DNA of 64,000 nucleotides from Gerris lacustris. Its lineage: Eukaryota; Arthropoda; Insecta; Hemiptera; Gerridae. The position numbers and the translations under genes were made by a program. Location: the NCBI GenBank assembly GCA_951217055.1, contig OX578276.1, forward strand, positions 139,834,013-139,898,012, read 5' to 3'. The notes beneath the pieces were generated by a model, which worked only from the letters and a program-made list of their open reading frames with translations, was not told the DNA's origin and searched no databases. Below are positions 34,796-45,598 of this stretch, piece by piece (the first letter of the stretch is position 1; every line of letters starts with the position of its first letter).

Positions 34796-35380
34796 TTCTC
34801 ATATAAAGAGAAAGTATTGCGATGGCGCGAAAATTCGATTTTGAGATTTTGATGGATTTACACGTTTTGAGGTCCCCTGAGTCCAAAATAGTTTTGTTTA
34901 AATGTCTGTCTCTCGTCGTCGTCTGTGCAGACGCCTGGAGCCTAAACTACTGGGCCGATTTTGACTAAATTTGGCATACATGTTCAGAAAAATCATACCC
35001 CGAGGCGAAATCGAGACAGGAATTTTAGCTCCAAATTTAGGGGCGCTACCCCCAAACACTCTGGAAAAACGTGAAAAAAAATATTTCTCGAAAACTGTTC
35101 TAAAATAAAGTCCATTTAAATAAGAATCTAACGATATAAGCTGCTTTCCCGGGAAAAATCTAGTTCCCGAGAAAATAGCATAAAACACGGACGGAGCGAA
35201 CCCGGGTTCGATTCCCCGCCCAGGAGAAGTTATTTTTATGATAAATTTTGATGCAGTGTTCAATAATAATTAAATGCACATAAGAAAACTAATAAATGAA
35301 AAACACTGGGCTAAGTAATTATGAACTCGTATGCGAGAAAGTTTGTCTGAGTTGTCAGGGACCGATTTTGTTTTCAATTT
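34796..35380 (+). mobile_element. R3 repeat copy 1, with tRNA T-arm-like segment
   Basis: R3 copies are at 44990-45598 and 46843-47398 (both reversed). One end carries the hairpin ACTTTCTCATATAAAGAGAAAGT and the other CTTTCTCATATACGAG, so ACTTTCTCATATA acts as a short inverted terminus. Here 35186-35224 contains CGAACCCGGGTTCG, a perfect palindrome, running into GGGTTCGATTCCCCGCCCAG, a tRNA T-arm/B-box signature. The body carries phrases CCTGGAGCC, CTACTGGGCCGATTTTGACT and CCCCGAGGCGAAATCGAGA. There is no coding capacity. Confidence 0.7.
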
Positions 35381-35967
35381 GCGTAGGGATCACGAAATGA
35401 ATCTTTTATATATTTTAACAATACTTCATATTATTCGAGTGACATTGTTATATCCCCATTATATATATTAATGGGTTTATATTAGGTTCTAGGTTATAAA
35501 TGGATTAAAAATTAATATTTTCTTCGACCTAATGACTAGTAGGCAAGTAAAAAGTCAGAGGGTGTTTTCTTCTTCTATATTATTCCTATAATCAGCGTCA
35601 GCTCAGCCTAATACGCCTGTTTTCGAACGAAATGTATAGAAATAAATAATGAAATCAAGAACAGTTTTAAAGTGAGTACCGCAGTTTACGAATTATCAGA
35701 GGTTTAGATTTTATCTGATTGCATTGATTAAAATGTGAACATACTACATACTAACTTCCCGACAAAATAGAATTTTCAGGTGATGTTAGTAACTAAATAT
35801 CTAAAGTGAATTGAAGTTTAAGCGCGTTGTAAAGGCATTTTGAACAAGAGGCAGGAACAATTTACTGAAGAAGCCTTAGAAACTATTCTATAGATATTTT
35901 TATTTTCTTAATAAATAAACTGTATATGTAACTAGTTAACTTAACTGAACAAAACGCCCTATTTCTA
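35381..35967. other. unassigned AT-rich sequence
   Basis: No gene or bounded element is seen. Confidence 0.25.
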
Positions 35968-36519
35968 TTAGTTAGCTTGTAATTAGCTGAAGCATAGAAT
36001 TATTAACTTAATCGTTAGCTTATAGTAAGCTGAAGCATAGAATTATTAACTCAATCGTTAGCTTATAGTTAGCTGAAGCATAGAATTATTAACTTAATAG
36101 TTAGCTTATAGTTAGCTGAAGCATAGAATTATTAGCTTAATCGTTAGCTTATAGTAAGCTGAAGCATAGAATTATTAACTCAATCGTTAGCTTATAGTTA
36201 GCTGAAACATAGAATTATTAATTCAATCGTTAGCTTATAGTTAGCTGAAGCATAGAATTATTAACTTAATCGTTAGCTTATAGTAAGCTGAAGCATAGAA
36301 TTATTAACTCAATCGTTAGCTTATAGTTAGCTGAAGCATAGAATTATTAACTTAATCGTTAGCTTATAGTAAGCTGAAGCATAGAATTATTAACTCAATC
36401 GTTAGCTTATAGTTAGCTGAAGCATAGAATTATTAACTTAATCGTTAGCTTATAGTAAGCTGAAGCATAGAATTATTAACTCAATCGTTAGCTTATAGTT
36501 AGCTGAAGCTTAGGATTAT
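35968..36519. repeat. 43 bp tandem array with dimeric higher order
   Basis: About 12-13 units of TTAGCTTATAGT(A/T)AGCTG, AAGCATAGAATTATTAACT(T/C)AATCG. Units alternate between a type with AGTAAGCTG and one with AGTTAGCTG, and the spacers alternate TTAACTTAATCG and TTAACTCAATCG, so the true period over most of the array is 86 bp. Each unit contains the small palindrome AGCTTATAGTAAGCT. This is satellite-like; the array is complete within the window. Confidence 0.9.
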
Positions 36520-37689
36520 GAACTACTTTTTTTCCTTAAATACTAAACTTAATCGGTTATTTTCAGTGGATGTTATGTAGATGTTATTCATTATGAGTAC
36601 TTAACCACATCTAAAGCATAAATTGCAGTGGCAATTATCTCTCTAGAACTGTATAACATTAAATGGTTTCACAGTCAGAATTAATTAACAAAACGTAACG
36701 GAACAATATTCACCTAATATTTAGTGAAAATTACCTCTCACATGTTGTTGGAATTAGAAGCAACAACTATTTGAACTTAATTACCTTTAATTGAAGTGAA
36801 TAAAGAGCAATTTTTAAAATGATTAGTTTATTTTCGGAACAAAAAAAAACAAGCATTTAAGTAAAGAATGGTGTATCGGCGACTTGAAGTATGACGTAAG
36901 CTGATGAATCACAAGTCAGTTAACTAAAGATGACCATTTAATGTGGTAAACAATTATTTCTGGATTAAAATGGTTTGATAAAAGACTAATCATTTACAAA
37001 AAAAAAGTTGAAATAGTTTGTATATAAAATAGGAGGTGTAATTTCCACTAAATATTTACTAAACATTTATTTAGTTAAATATAGGTTGTCAGACCAGTTG
37101 AAACTAAGTAGTTGCTGCTTTTTTCATATTTTACTTTAGAAAGGTGATGGTTAAGTTCTCTTAACTTATAGAGTAATACCAACTACAGATAAAGTCCATC
37201 CATAAAATACTAGTACTCTAACAGCAGTACTAACAGTAGTACTCAGTAAGTTAGTAGTATTAAAGTAAGTAAACTATATTTAAAAGCACAATAACTAGTC
37301 AAGTTTATTCTCTGAGTTTCCCGTTTTACGAGCAAGAACCACAAAATCTCAGTCAAAACATGAAACTTTTACGAGTTAATTGACTCAAAGACAGCATATA
37401 CATAAGCAGCTATAACTGAGCATACGAGTACATTAAATAACTTTACGAACTTGAGAACTTAGGAGGTCCTAATTGCAGCATACTTATAGCACAACTTTAC
37501 TAGTGATGAGGTGCATAAAATACTCACGGAGAAAAAAAATGTTGCACTAAATCGGCCATCTTTGTTTTCAATATAGCTACCAGGAAAAAGTTTCCAGGGC
37601 ATAACTTACACATGGTTTTAATCTACCTAAGAAGTTCTTAACAACAATGAAAGTTCATCCTTAAAATACTAGTACTCTAACAGCAGTAG
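36520..37689. other. unassigned, with a 38 bp direct repeat
   Basis: 37191-37228 and 37652-37689 share AAAGT(C/T)CATCC(A/T)TAAAATACTAG TACTCTAACAGCAGTA (split here). The second copy directly abuts the C element at 37690. 37545-37600 contains a CGGCCATCTTTGTTTTCAAT segment related to the modules at 60980-61560. Confidence 0.45.
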
Positions 37690-38211
37690 CGTTACGTTTG
37701 CACCCGAGCCACAGCGAGGGTAGTAAAACCACTCGAGCAAAGCAAAATGTAGTTTTCGCACGAGTTGCGTACCGTACTTTATCTACTAATGTAGGATTTT
37801 AATAATAAAAATACAAAAAAAAAATCTAATAAACTTACTGTATGTAAGTTCGTATTTATCTATTAAAGATGTCATTAATTCATTAGTTGTATTTTGTGCC
37901 CAATTAATTATTTCGGGAGGAGTATTATTCTCCTCATTTTCGTCATTATCACTTAAATCTCTCATTGTTTTTCACTAAAAAGTCGATATAAACAGTTACT
38001 TTAATTAAACTAACAGCAAATTAGTTTTGTTAAATGTAAACAATTACGGTAATCGTGCGTTAAGGTGAAGAATTCTTCGTTTTCACCGCACTAGGGCGGA
38101 AAAAAGAAGAATTATGAACGAGCATGCGCAATGAATTCAAGTACATATTGAATCACTTTCTACCCATGTAAACAGAGATAAAATTATTATATTTCGTATT
38201 AATCGTAGATA
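37690..38211 (+). mobile_element. C element copy 4, left-truncated
   Basis: It begins inside the left foldback (TTTGCACCCGAGCCACAGCG) and ends TTAATCGTAGATAA, where the next C copy starts with only the ATAGTACATTACGCG end between. The central palindrome is TTTTCACCGCACTAGGGCGGAAAAA at about 38073-38097 (imperfect). Confidence 0.75.
37786..37965 (-). CDS. C element small ORF, longest version (59 residues)
   Basis: It reads MRDLSDNDENEENN, TPPEIINWAQNTTNELM, TSLIDKYELTYSKF, then an F/I-rich tail where the frame runs into non-coding sequence. It extends the conserved block of 21386-21487 past the point where that copy stops, showing that ancestral coding went on at least to KYELTYSKF. KIAA1958/Crypton-like recombinase proteins often have a segment of the form S-L-x-x-K-Y-E-x-x-Y-x-K-F before the catalytic domain (recalled, not searched). 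No recombinase catalytic residues follow. Expression is unproven. Confidence 0.4.
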   Translation of the reverse strand: MRDLSDNDENEENNTPPEIINWAQNTTNELMTSLIDKYELTYSKFIRFFFCIFIIKILH

Positions 38212-38798
38212 ATAGTACATTACGCGTCGAGTGCGGAAAGTAGCATTTTGCATGCGAGAGTGGAGTTTGCACCCGAACGACAGCGAGGGTAGTAAAACCA
38301 CACGCGCAATGCCAAATGCCGTTTTCGCACGAGTTGCGTACCGTACTTTATCTACGATTGTTAGATTTAAATAATAAATACAGAAAAAAATAAACTTGCT
38401 GTATGCAAGTTCGTATCTCTCTCTTGATAAAGATGGCATTCATTCTTGTGTTGTATTTTTTGCCGAATTAATTATTTCTGGAAGGGTATTATTCTCCACA
38501 TTTTCGTAAATGTCACCTGATTCACTCATTGTTTTTTCACTAAAAACTCGATATAAACAGTTACTTTAATAAAAGAACAGCAAATTAGATTCGTTAAATG
38601 TAAACAAACTCACTAATCGTGCGTAAAGCTAAAGAATTCTCTTCTTTACCGCCCTAGGGTGGTAAAGAAGAGGAATTCTTCGGAACTATGAGACGCTCAT
38701 GCTCAATGAATACAAGTACGTAAAGAATCACTTTCTACGCATCTAAACAGAGATACAGATACAATGTTTATATTTCGTATCAATCGTAGATAAAATAC
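38212..38798 (+). mobile_element. C element copy 5, tandem with copy 4
   Basis: A full-length unit from ATAGTACATTACGCGTCGAG to ATCAATCGTAGATAAAATA with both foldbacks and the palindrome GAATTCTCTTCTTTACCGCC / GGTAAAGAAGAGGAATTC (38634-38680). It is close to copy 2 in sequence. The minus frame from 38529 reads MSESGDIYENVENN, LPEIINSAKNTTQE, a stop at 38440-38442, then MPSLSRERYELAYSKF, so one nonsense change splits the small ORF. Confidence 0.8.
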
Positions 38799-39817
38799 AT
38801 TATAATTAATAACTGTAGTTCATAATTTTTAACACAATCATTATTAACTACAATGTAATACTAAAAATGTTGCAATATTTTGAAATAACTTTTCATAATA
38901 TAATGTATTTGTTAACTTACTGAAGCTCAATGTTATCAGTGAAGCCTTTTATTTTGAGAAAGGATAAAGAGATAAGTGTCATTACCCAGTTAACCAACCG
39001 CCTATAAACAAGATCAGTCAAAAAGTTAAGTGTATTTTCATGTTGTTTGTTTTATGTTGATTTTTTTTACTTGAGGTCCTGAAGACAAGATATGAGAATG
39101 TGTTTTTTCACTCGCGTGGTTCAAGAGAGTTTTTTCATTTCTTCTAAAGGAGTTAATGTTTTTTAAAAATGGCTTTTGTTAGGGGATTGGGAAGAGATAC
39201 AGAGGGCTTGTGTCAGATCCCTAGAATACCACATGTGTCTCTTGCCATGTTTACATGACTACGAAACTCGTAATTCCAAAACCTCTTTCAAGTCAACACA
39301 ACCTTTTATCTTTCACATAAACAGTTAAGATTATTACTTTCAGAGTTATTATGAAAGCTGTTTTAACGTTGACTATACTTAAATAACATATTCCTCAACC
39401 GATGAATAGCTTTCTACTACCTGTTTCTAATGCTAATGGTTAAGATAAAAACATGTAAATTTATTTTGAAATTAAGAACAGCAAAAATTAATAAGGAAAA
39501 TTTCTTCTTTGTTTGTTGTCATAAAGAGTAAAGTAATGATGATGATGTGTAATAGAAGCCGGATTTAAGTAAATGAATAATAGTAATAGCAAAGCAAGCT
39601 TACATATAATAATTGCGCGACAGAAAGTTATACCCGTTTCTATGTGAGGAAGACTACTGTACTCGTAAAGCAGATACGAACTTCATATGTAAAGTAAGTT
39701 GTAGATAGTGCATTAACGCTTAAAGGATATTAAATTGCCCTTTCAAAATACGAATTAGGTATTAGAGCAAAGGATAGTATACCTTGAAATAAATTACGTA
39801 GCTAACATCAAATAACT
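38799..39817. other. unassigned AT-rich sequence
   Basis: No gene or bounded element is seen. Confidence 0.25.
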
Positions 39818-40082
39818 TCAAGATAAAAAGAACTTTTTATATACTACGTTTTTAAATTTTCTGTTGAATCGTATGTTATTTTGATAATATAATTGTTATT
39901 GTTATATAATATATAATGTTAGTGAAAAAAAAAAAAAAAAATATAGTCCCGAATGTATTTACTTCACATAAATGACAACCATCTAGAGAGCTGATCTTAA
40001 ACCTATAAAAGGACAAATCTTTGTGCAACGGATCTCCTTAACACCAAATCTAAACCGTGCCATTGATATATTTGAAATAATA

Positions 40083-41221
40083 GGTTTGTTCCAACCACTC
40101 TTCAAACTGGTTTGGAACTGGACTTTGGAAAAAAGAGTTCCAACGAGCCCAAACTCAAACTCTGACTGACTCCGACTGTTAATCGGCTGTTCCAACCACG
40201 CACTGATTGAATCACGGATTAGTTTGGAACCAGTCAGAGCAGTCAGCGATCGGCGGCAGGGACTAGTAGTTTGGGATTGAGTTTGGGTGAACAGAAACGT
40301 AACCTTCCGCTCCGCTTCATTGTTTTTGTTTTGATTTCGCTCGCCTATTATAATTATTCTCCTTTCTTGCGAATCAACTGTTCTTTTTAAAATGTTTTTG
40401 TACGAATGCGACGATTTTTGTGCATAAAATTGGCATTTTCTAGATATTTCTGAAAAAAAAAAAAAAATAATAATAATTTTACCTATTTTTAAAAATTGGA
40501 CCTATTTTCCAAGATGGACTTTTGATACTTATTCCATTTTCAAACAAATATCGAAAGAATCCGATTTATTTCCGCAATATTTCTTTCGTTAACTGGACTA
40601 AGATTAATATTTGTTTTTTTAAAATAAAAGAGCATTTAGAATTAGGAAAAATACGAGTGTGGCGTGAGTCTACTAAAACTGGCTCACCTCAGTAAGCCCG
40701 AAAATTGTGAATTGCGTAAATCGAAATGAAATCGTGAATTCATGTATTAAATAAACATTTCTAAAATGTGTGCATGTATTTTGTCATATCCTCTATGAGT
40801 ATGTAGGTTTTACTTCCAACTTTCGAGCTTAATTAGCATTAGAAAATGAAACTTTTGTGGTGTGGCGCCCCCTTGTTGTGCGAGCCCCTAGGCGGCCTAA
40901 ATCAGGCCCTGATTTAAGCGACTGGCACTTATCTTCATCAACTATTGACTTATCCATCATCCATATCTTTATCTTTAATATTAATAAGTTCAGGTATTTT
41001 CGATAGCACAGGAACGCAAAATCACATAAACGATCAACTCAAAAAGTTGTTCTGATAACAGTGCTAAAACCTACCACGGCAAACAGTTTGGTTCTAGAAA
41101 GGAGCGTTCCAACAAAAACGAAATCACAAATCAATTCCCAACGGTCAATGATCGCGCATGCGCATTACGTCAATCACGGACTAATCCGAAACTGATTCGG
41201 AACTGGTGGTTGGAACAAACC
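40083..41221. mobile_element. 1.1 kb DNA transposon remnant, ends GGTTTGTTCCAACCA
   Basis: Starts GGTTTGTTCCAACCACTC and ends TGGTTGGAACAAACC, with TA on each side (40081-40082 and 41222-41223). The repeat copy at 58389-58400 lacks the insert, confirming the boundaries. Subterminal blocks also repeat in inverted form: AATCACGGATTAGTTTGGAA near 40210 and ATCACGGACTAATCCGAAAC near 41173. Inside, 40860-40915 has GGCGCCCCCTTG and CCCCTAGGCGGCCTAAATCA, a phrase also common in other insect repeats. No transposase frame is seen. The superfamily is undetermined beyond TA targeting. Confidence 0.8.
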
Positions 41222-41223
41222 TA

Positions 41224-41398
41224 AAGGCGGAGACACACCTGAGCATTCGCCCCGAATGAGCATGCGTTTCCGTTCGGCTCGTCCTCTCCATATCTAAGCG
41301 ATTCGGGGCGAACGCTTGCTCATTCGGGGGCGAACGCATGCTCATTCGGGGGCGAATGCATGCTCATTCGGGGCGAATGCTCAAGTGTGTCACCACCT
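41224..41398. mobile_element. short MITE with repeated GCATGCTCATTCGGGG module
   Basis: The ends AAGGCGGAGACACACCTGAG and CTCAAGTGTGTCACCACCTT are inverted versions of each other. The interior repeats (C/G)GGGGCGAA(C/T)GCATGCTCATTC about four times in alternating context. At 175 bp it cannot be autonomous. It lies directly beside the preceding 1.1 kb insert, and neither is in the paralogous site at 58.4 kb. Confidence 0.7.
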
Positions 41399-41775
41399 TA
41401 ATATAAATAATACAATCGATAAATAATATAATCGATATTTCCTGATGTTTTACTGTCATTCAATGTTTATCTATCACAAATTGGAGACCCGTCAAAATGA
41501 AAATTGCATAAATATGGGACATGGCAAAACAAATAAAATAACTTGCGGATTTTTTCCGAACTAACTTTCCGTACAGCAAAATTTGCTGAAAACCAATTAA
41601 ATTATGCTGAAAGATGGCTAAAAGTATTAAAATAATGCATTGTCATCGTGTTCTGAGCTATGCTAAAAGTTTCAAATGTCTAGCTATTCGGGAAGTTAGT
41701 TAGAAATCGATTGCCAGATTTGTACCGGACAAACAAACAAACAAGAAAGCAAGCTAATAAAAAAAAAAAACGTAG

Positions 41776-43121
41776 TAAAATAGGGAAGTTTCAAAATTAA
41801 ATATTTCGATTCCTCACTCTACAAACCCTGTACCCAGTTATTCACGATAGCCTATATCTCAATTCTTTATTAGGATATTAAGCATTTGCTTATATAGCCT
41901 TCTTGTCAAAGTTATTAGAAATTTGGAACATCTTTAGATTGTTACACTCCCCAATGTTGTTTTAGATTATAATTGACTTTAACTAAATAAATAACTATTA
42001 AGACAAAGGGATGTTTAGTCCAATGCATTTTTGGGACAGGAATATCACACTTCTGTTTTTTATAAGGAGAGTAACAGTCTAAAGAAGGACATTCCGTACA
42101 CCTTCCTTAGAATGTTACTCCCCTCTGTTTTTTATAAGGGGAGTAACAATCTAAAGAAGTACCGGAATTTATCATTATCAAATTAATTTCTGATTATAGG
42201 TCAGACACCAATTTCAACTTAAGTAATAATTATCAATGGATTTGTATTAAATGTGTAATTTAACAGAAATAAAATAGAATGGGATTTCCTGTGAATAACA
42301 GATAATGTCAAACAATTATTACAAAATGATAATATAGATAAATACTAATTAGTATTAGTGAACACATAATGACTTGGGTATCAAGGATTTATATTCATCG
42401 CTTTAAAAACACCTTAAATTACGTAATCCATTTACAACTTTTTATCCCTCCTTAAGCTATCAACATTCTTTTTTCTAATATTTTCCTGTCTTAAATTAAT
42501 TTCATGCCCTTTTTTCTTTCTATCTGCCTCTGAAACAAAGAAAAAATTGAAAAGCTAGATGAGTGATAAAGATTTAAAAGAGGGAAGGAAGATGCTTTAA
42601 GCTGTTAATTGTACGGTCGGGAAGTAAGGGAAAGGAGGTGGAAGTTTTAAAGGGCTCGCCGGCACCGCCGAAGGGCTGTGTTTAGAGAAGAAAAGGGCTC
42701 GAGCAAGGAGGACCGACTTGTCTAATGAGTTTCCACGAGTTTTTAACTTGACCTTCTGCTTTTTGCTTTTTTAATAATAAGATTTTCCATAATCGATCCC
42801 CCTTCTTTTCGTCATTACTTCGCTCTGGTACAGTTAAAAATAAACTAGAATTGAAATCTTCACCTCTTATCCTTCGATAATTTTGTCTCAAGACTAGACC
42901 CTTGCCTTCATGAAATAAGAAAACAGAAAAAAAGTGTGGTACTCTCAAAAGACAACGATACCTTTTATTTAATTCTGTTAAGAAAGAGATTTAAAAAACA
43001 ACAACTTAGAAATGAAATTATAGTGATAAATTATTATAGTGCAAGTTTCTTTTTTTTAAAAAAAAGTTAAAACAGTCTCTATTTTATTTTTTGCAGTATT
43101 ATAAGTAACGTTTGTATATAA
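41776..43121. other. unassigned; local direct repeat near 42050-42160
   Basis: CTGTTTTTTATAAGG(A/G)GAGTAAC is present at about 42053 and 42126, each followed by A(G/A)TCTAAAGAAG, with an inverted GTTACTCC between. A GC-richer patch at 42640-42700 (GGGCTCGCCGGCACCGCCGA) and the minus frame at 42948-42682 carry no recognised motif. Confidence 0.3.
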
Positions 43122-43726
43122 AAAATAGACTATCAATTGATGTGGCAAATAGCTTCCTCGCATCCTATCCACATTCTTTATAGATTTCATGCTTTTACAA
43201 GCCATTATTGTCTAATTGGTTTAATTGTTTCCACCGTTTTTTTTTAATCTGTCAAAATTGTTTTGAGTTTTTACACGAATTAAAGTTTTAATTTAGCAAA
43301 AGTTAAAGAGCGCAGACGGTTCATATTAATCTGGGGCTATCTGCGGCTAACTTTCGATAAACTATAAAAGTTTCATTCAAATCGAATAAGTACTTTTGAA
43401 GCTATAGGTGTAAATAAATGTATGTCTATGCGCATGTGTAAGAGCAACAAATAGGCGCAGAAGGTTGAAACTTATATGGGACAATGGGCTAATTATGACC
43501 TACCACCTAAATTTCATTAAAATTGGACGTGTAGTTTTTAAGATATGTTGGTTCGCAAAAATTGAACGACAGACCGACCGACAGATAGACACGGAACCGA
43601 AAATGACCCCTGATGTCTGAAACGGATTTCTGTCTTGGAATTTTTGTAATTGGAGACCTAAAATTTTTTCGTTCTTCAGAACGATCACATAGCTTCCGTT
43701 ACCTTCGGTAAGCTCGGAGGCAAAAT
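43122..43726 (+). repeat. R1 repeat copy, full length (reference copy)
   Basis: It runs from GACTATCAATTGATGTGGCA through GTTAAAGAGCGCAGACGGTT and GACCGACCGACAGATAGACA to CGTTCTTCAGAACGATCACA and CGTTACCTTCGGTAAGCTCG GAGGC (split here). It has no coding potential; the minus-strand frame across it is a shadow. Confidence 0.8.
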
Positions 43727-43769
43727 CCTGATTCTTTATTTTCATTAAATGATAACTTTGATTACTAAA

Positions 43770-44050
43770 ATATATAATTCTTTGGTTATAACTTTGATAG
43801 GGCGAGCGTTTGAAGCAAGTTTGAAGTGGGTGTGAAACGAGTCCGATGTATTTATGTGGTCGTAGTCCGGTTCAGTGGCAAAAAAAATACTTTATCAGAA
43901 GTTTGTTTATGTGTTTTGAGAATATCAGACCCATAGGATAGTTCAAAGTAAGCTTTTCAGCATTTTAAAAAACACCATCAATAGGGTACTACTTAAACTA
44001 TACGCAGGGTTGCCTTCGGACCCTCGCTGTGTGCTGACTAGCACACACTT
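43770..44050 (-). mobile_element. R2 element copy, truncated
   Basis: Matches the left half of 2619-3352 in reverse: GATAGGGCGAGCGTTTGAAG, TTATGTGTTTTGAGAATATC, CGGACCCTCGCTG and the hairpin TGTGTGCT-GACT-AGCACACA (44028-44047). The loop differs from that of the first copy (CGTC) while the stem is intact. Confidence 0.75.
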
Positions 44051-44989
44051 GACCTCTTTATTTTTAATTGGTTCATCAGTTTTTATCCTTTAGGCTCAAA
44101 TTTTAAAACTTAGTCGAAGTATTTTAAAAAATAATTAAAACAAGAAAATCAGTGTAACAATTTCAATAGGTTAGGATTAGGAAGGTTTTAGCTGGATTTA
44201 ATTGCTTTAATGAAAAGCTATTACATTTTACCGAAGTATTTTACTGCGGTACGTGGTCCGGTATTCGGACATTGTTAGTCTTGTTTCACACAGTAGATCC
44301 GATGTTACACCAATTTTATAGAAATTCCATCGGATTCTGTCTCGTGAACCGTAAAGAGACAGTAATCGTACTCGGAAATAATTTGCATTATGTTGACATA
44401 AGAGAAACGTTAGGTCGTTGCAAATAGCAAGCAACAGTAACAAAACGAATACTCTAACATAACCTACGTATATCTTCTACACATACACACATTTACTATT
44501 AATGGCATAAACCAACACAACTGAATATAGACTTTCAAATCCTCCTGTGTTTACATAAACCAATAACTAACTTTTAGTTCTACCTTCAGGCTCTGTACTC
44601 TCTGGTCTGTTGTTGATTTTAAATGGCGAACAAACTCAAGAGTTCTACATCTTCTCCTCGGTAAAATAAAACTTGATAATTAACAACTATAAAATTCAAA
44701 ATCGTCGATTATCACAATAAATTGAAACGACGAATTTGACAGCTGCTAATTTCTGTTTAGTTATACGATATCATATTAGAAAAGTGTAATTATAGAGGAA
44801 TTCTATTATAAAATATAATACCGATGTTAAATAACAAATTTTATTTGTATAGAATATGCATGGAATAATAATACTTCTTGGATTAATTCACTAGAACCTC
44901 TAATATACCTCTTACCTTGTTAGCTTCAGGGTATTTACATCTTATTTACTGTGCATGAAGATCATAACTTTTTTCTAATGCGTAGTGTT
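44051..44989. other. unassigned sequence
   Basis: No gene is supported. The minus frame 44443-44228 and the GC-richer patch around 44245-44345 carry no motif that I recognise. Confidence 0.25.
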
Positions 44990-45598
44990 ATAAAAAATTT
45001 GTCTGAGACAACTCAGACAAACTTTTTCATATACGAGTTCATAATTATTTAGCCCAGTGTTTCCATTTATTAGTTATCGTATGTTCATTTAATTAATAAT
45101 GATCATTTCATCAAAATTTATCATAAAAATAACTTCTCCTGGGCGGGGAATCGAACCTTGGCTCTATCCGTCCATGTTTTAAATTATTTTCTCAGGAACT
45201 AGATTTTTCCCGGGAAAATGGCTTATATCGTTACCTTCGTATTTAAATGGACTACATTTGAGAATTTTTTAATCAAATCGTCGGAACCGTTTTCGAGGAA
45301 TAATATTTTTTCACGTTTTTTCAGAGTTCTTGAGGGGTAGCACCCTCCAAATTTAAATCTAAACTTAATTTCTCGATTTCGCCTCTGGGTATGATTTTTT
45401 TGTAACATGTTTGCCAAATTTCGTTAAATTCGGCCCAGTAGTTTAGGTTCCAGGCGTCTGCAATGACGACAGACAAATTTTTTTTAAAAACTACTCTTTT
45501 GGACTCAGGGGACCTCAAAACGTGTAAATCCATCAAAATCTCAAAATCGAATTTTCGCGCCATCACAATACTTTCTCTTTATATAAGAAAGTAAAAAG
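44990..45598 (-). mobile_element. R3 repeat copy 2
   Basis: Starts with the hairpin TTTGTCTGAG-ACAA-CTCAGACAAA (44998-45021) and CTTTTTCATATACGAG, contains the T-arm complement GGCGGGGAATCGAACC, and ends CTTTCTCTTTATATAAGAAA GTAA (split). The tRNA-like segment is present here, as in copy 1. Confidence 0.75.

Larger units (their letters stand above)
39818..41775 (+). repeat. H repeat with two insertions (empty site at 58.0-58.6 kb)
   Basis: 39818-40082 and 41400-41775 are the two parts of a repeat whose reversed, uninterrupted copy is 58000-58648. They share TTCAAGATAAAAAGAACTTT, GGACAAATCTTTGT, CATTTTGACGG-type and ATTTGTACCGGACAAACAAAC segments. A 17-base A run at 39928-39944 corresponds to a T run in the other copy. 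The minus frame 58299-58114 region and its counterpart here are repeat shadows. Confidence 0.8.

Noticed and set aside
34898..35263. 121-codon minus frame
   Set aside because: It lies within an R3 repeat; equivalent frames are broken in the other R3 copies.
35968..36519. CRISPR-like regular array
   Set aside because: Units are contiguous with no variable spacers and the setting is a eukaryotic genome; this is a tandem satellite.
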